A stretch of 16,393 nucleotides of DNA from Dehalococcoidales bacterium (GTDB lineage: Bacteria; Chloroflexota; Dehalococcoidia; Dehalococcoidales; UBA2162), in the NCBI GenBank assembly GCA_020343555.1, contig CP070800.1, positions 1,682,063-1,698,455 of the forward strand, read 5' to 3'. The notes under the pieces were generated by a model. The model had not been told where the DNA came from and made no database searches. It saw only the letters and a list, made by a program, of their open reading frames with translations. Position numbers and translations under genes: made by a program. Positions 15,180 through 16,393 of the stretch are shown in pieces. Position 1 is the first letter of the stretch, and every line of letters starts with the position of its first letter.

Positions 15180-16393
15180 CTAGCCAAGTTTCTTTACACC
15201 GAGTAACACTTCGTGACCACTCAATTTGAATGTTTCCTGGTAATCGATACTGTCAGGCATGCCTTCTGTTAATTGTCGTGAAAGCGTTTCCTGCTTGATA
15301 TAGTCGGCGGTCGTAGCTGCAGTCATTACTCCGCGAACATACTCATCGGTTTTATAATAAGTTTCGATATGGTCGGCAATATCGAAACCGGCCGATCGAC
15401 GCATAGTCTGCAATCGATGGACGATTTCGCGTGCCATTCCCTCTGCTTCAAGTTCGAGTGTCAATTCAGTATATATCGCCGAATTCACAGTTCCTTCGGC
15501 TACAACAACATAATTCTCCTGACCGTCAAGTTCTTCTATATCCTTGAATGATTTTACTTCTACCGACTTCACGTTCAATTCATCAAGAATCATCTGCATT
15601 ATTGAGTCATTTTCAAGAGCCCGTTTTTCTCGATCAGTTCCTACACCTAGATAGTTGACCGATAGGGGTTGCCTGACCTTGATACCAGCCTTATTTCTCG
15701 CCGCACGCCCAAGACTGGAAACCTTCATTGCAAGCTTGTTAGCCTCAGATAGTTGAGCGTCTATCTTGGTTTCATCAGTTACAGGAAAATCAGCCAGGTG
15801 AACGCTTTCAGGATTATCTCCGTCAACTGATCCCACCAGGTTCTGGTATAACTCCTCCGCCAGGAAGGGAGTAAACGGAGCCATCAGCTTTGTGAGTGTT
15901 ACCAGGCACTCATAAAGAGTATTATAGGCGGAAAGTTTATCGGTATCGTTCTCACTCTTCCAGAACCGTCTCCTGCTTCTACGGACGTACCAGTTTGATA
16001 GTTCATCGATAAATTCCGCTATCTTCCAGGCTCCAGTACGCGGATCATAGTTATCCAGCGCATTATCAACTTCCAGGATTAGCTGATTCAGTCCCGAAAG
16101 TATCCATCTATCGAGCTCGGATTGAGTTTCTCCTGTCTTATTCTGTCCGGGAGCGTACTCATCGATGTTGGCATAAGTAACAAAAAACGAATATACATTC
16201 CATAGGGTCATGAAAACCCGTCGTGATATCTCTGCTATCGCTTTTTCGTCGAAGCGCATAGAACTTCCCATCGGGACTGCAGTGTAAATATACCACCTGA
16301 GTGCATCGGCTCCATACTTGTCCAGCATATCCTGAAGACTGACTACGTTACCCTTGGTCTTACTCATTTTCTGACCCTTGGTATCCTGTATAT
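15180..16393 (-). CDS. ileS: isoleucyl-tRNA synthetase, type 2, C-terminal part (5' end outside the window)
   Basis: About 403 residues are visible, from just before the class I signature loop to the stop codon. The start lies beyond the right edge. The loop reads GQKMSKTKGN, the KMSKS motif with Thr for the last Ser; this loop stabilises the aminoacyl-adenylate transition state. It is followed by LRWYIYTAVPMGSSMRF, then the helical anticodon-binding domain with DRWILSGLN and SNWYVRRSRRRFW, which is characteristic of isoleucyl enzymes. The C-terminal region (EAEGMAREIVHRLQTMRRSAGF) matches the domain of the type 2, archaeal/eukaryote-like isoleucyl-tRNA synthetases; the zinc-finger C-terminus of bacterial type 1 enzymes is absent. 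The product charges tRNA-Ile in the cytoplasm. Type 2 enzymes are known in some bacteria and tend to be naturally resistant to mupirocin; whether that holds here is inference. Confidence 0.93.
   Translation of the reverse strand, partial: IQDTKGQKMSKTKGNVVSLQDMLDKYGADALRWYIYTAVPMGSSMRFDEKAIAEISRRVFMTLWNVYSFFVTYANIDEYAPGQNKTGETQSELDRWILSGLNQLILEVDNALDNYDPRTGAWKIAEFIDELSNWYVRRSRRRFWKSENDTDKLSAYNTLYECLVTLTKLMAPFTPFLAEELYQNLVGSVDGDNPESVHLADFPVTDETKIDAQLSEANKLAMKVSSLGRAARNKAGIKVRQPLSVNYLGVGTDREKRALENDSIMQMILDELNVKSVEVKSFKDIEELDGQENYVVVAEGTVNSAIYTELTLELEAEGMAREIVHRLQTMRRSAGFDIADHIETYYKTDEYVRGVMTAATTADYIKQETLSRQLTEGMPDSIDYQETFKLSGHEVLLGVKKLG

Overview
The window looks like anaerobic bacterial DNA of moderate GC. 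Every gene has a bacterial layout: Shine-Dalgarno sites, sigma70-type promoters and Rho-independent hairpins. A cytoplasmic NuoE/NuoF/molybdopterin enzyme complex rich in Fe-S clusters, a type 2 (archaeal/eukaryote-like) isoleucyl-tRNA synthetase, a TrpB2-type PLP enzyme and a cyclase-associated TPR protein together fit an anaerobic Chloroflexota lineage such as Dehalococcoidia. That assignment is inference from gene content and is not proven. I see no rRNA, tRNA, CRISPR array, insertion sequence or phage gene.

Left part (1-2951, + strand): the C-terminal part of a large TPR regulator that enters from outside the window, then an alpha/beta hydrolase read from a TTG start, then a small EthD/Dabb-like ferredoxin-fold protein. 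Next (2952-5361, + strand) comes a self-contained transcription unit. It has a palindrome-rich leader, two overlapping near-consensus promoters (3061-3095), an amidohydrolase-2 family protein with an Asp-to-Gly change at a usually catalytic position, an FMN nitroreductase, a 167-residue cysteine-containing protein of unknown function that directly abuts it, and a strong hairpin terminator (5325-5361).

Centre (5415-11685, - strand): a three-gene operon in the order molybdopterin alpha subunit, NuoE-like subunit, NuoF-GltD fusion. It encodes a soluble NAD(P)-linked iron-sulfur flavoenzyme built like the NAD-dependent or electron-bifurcating formate dehydrogenases. However, the alpha subunit has Ser, Leu and Gly where formate dehydrogenases have the Sec/Cys metal ligand, the following His and the catalytic Arg. 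The cluster and cofactor-binding motifs are otherwise kept. This is the most interesting item in the window: it is unlikely to be a formate dehydrogenase and may have a different substrate or only an electron-transfer role.

A 735-bp divergent intergenic region (11686-12420) separates this operon from a + strand gene for a TrpB2-like enzyme (12421-13785), which has its own strong promoter and terminator. Then come an HtrA/DegP-type serine protease with a signal peptide (13938-15047), a perfect hairpin between convergent genes (15128-15155), and the 3' end of ileS on the - strand, which runs off the right edge.
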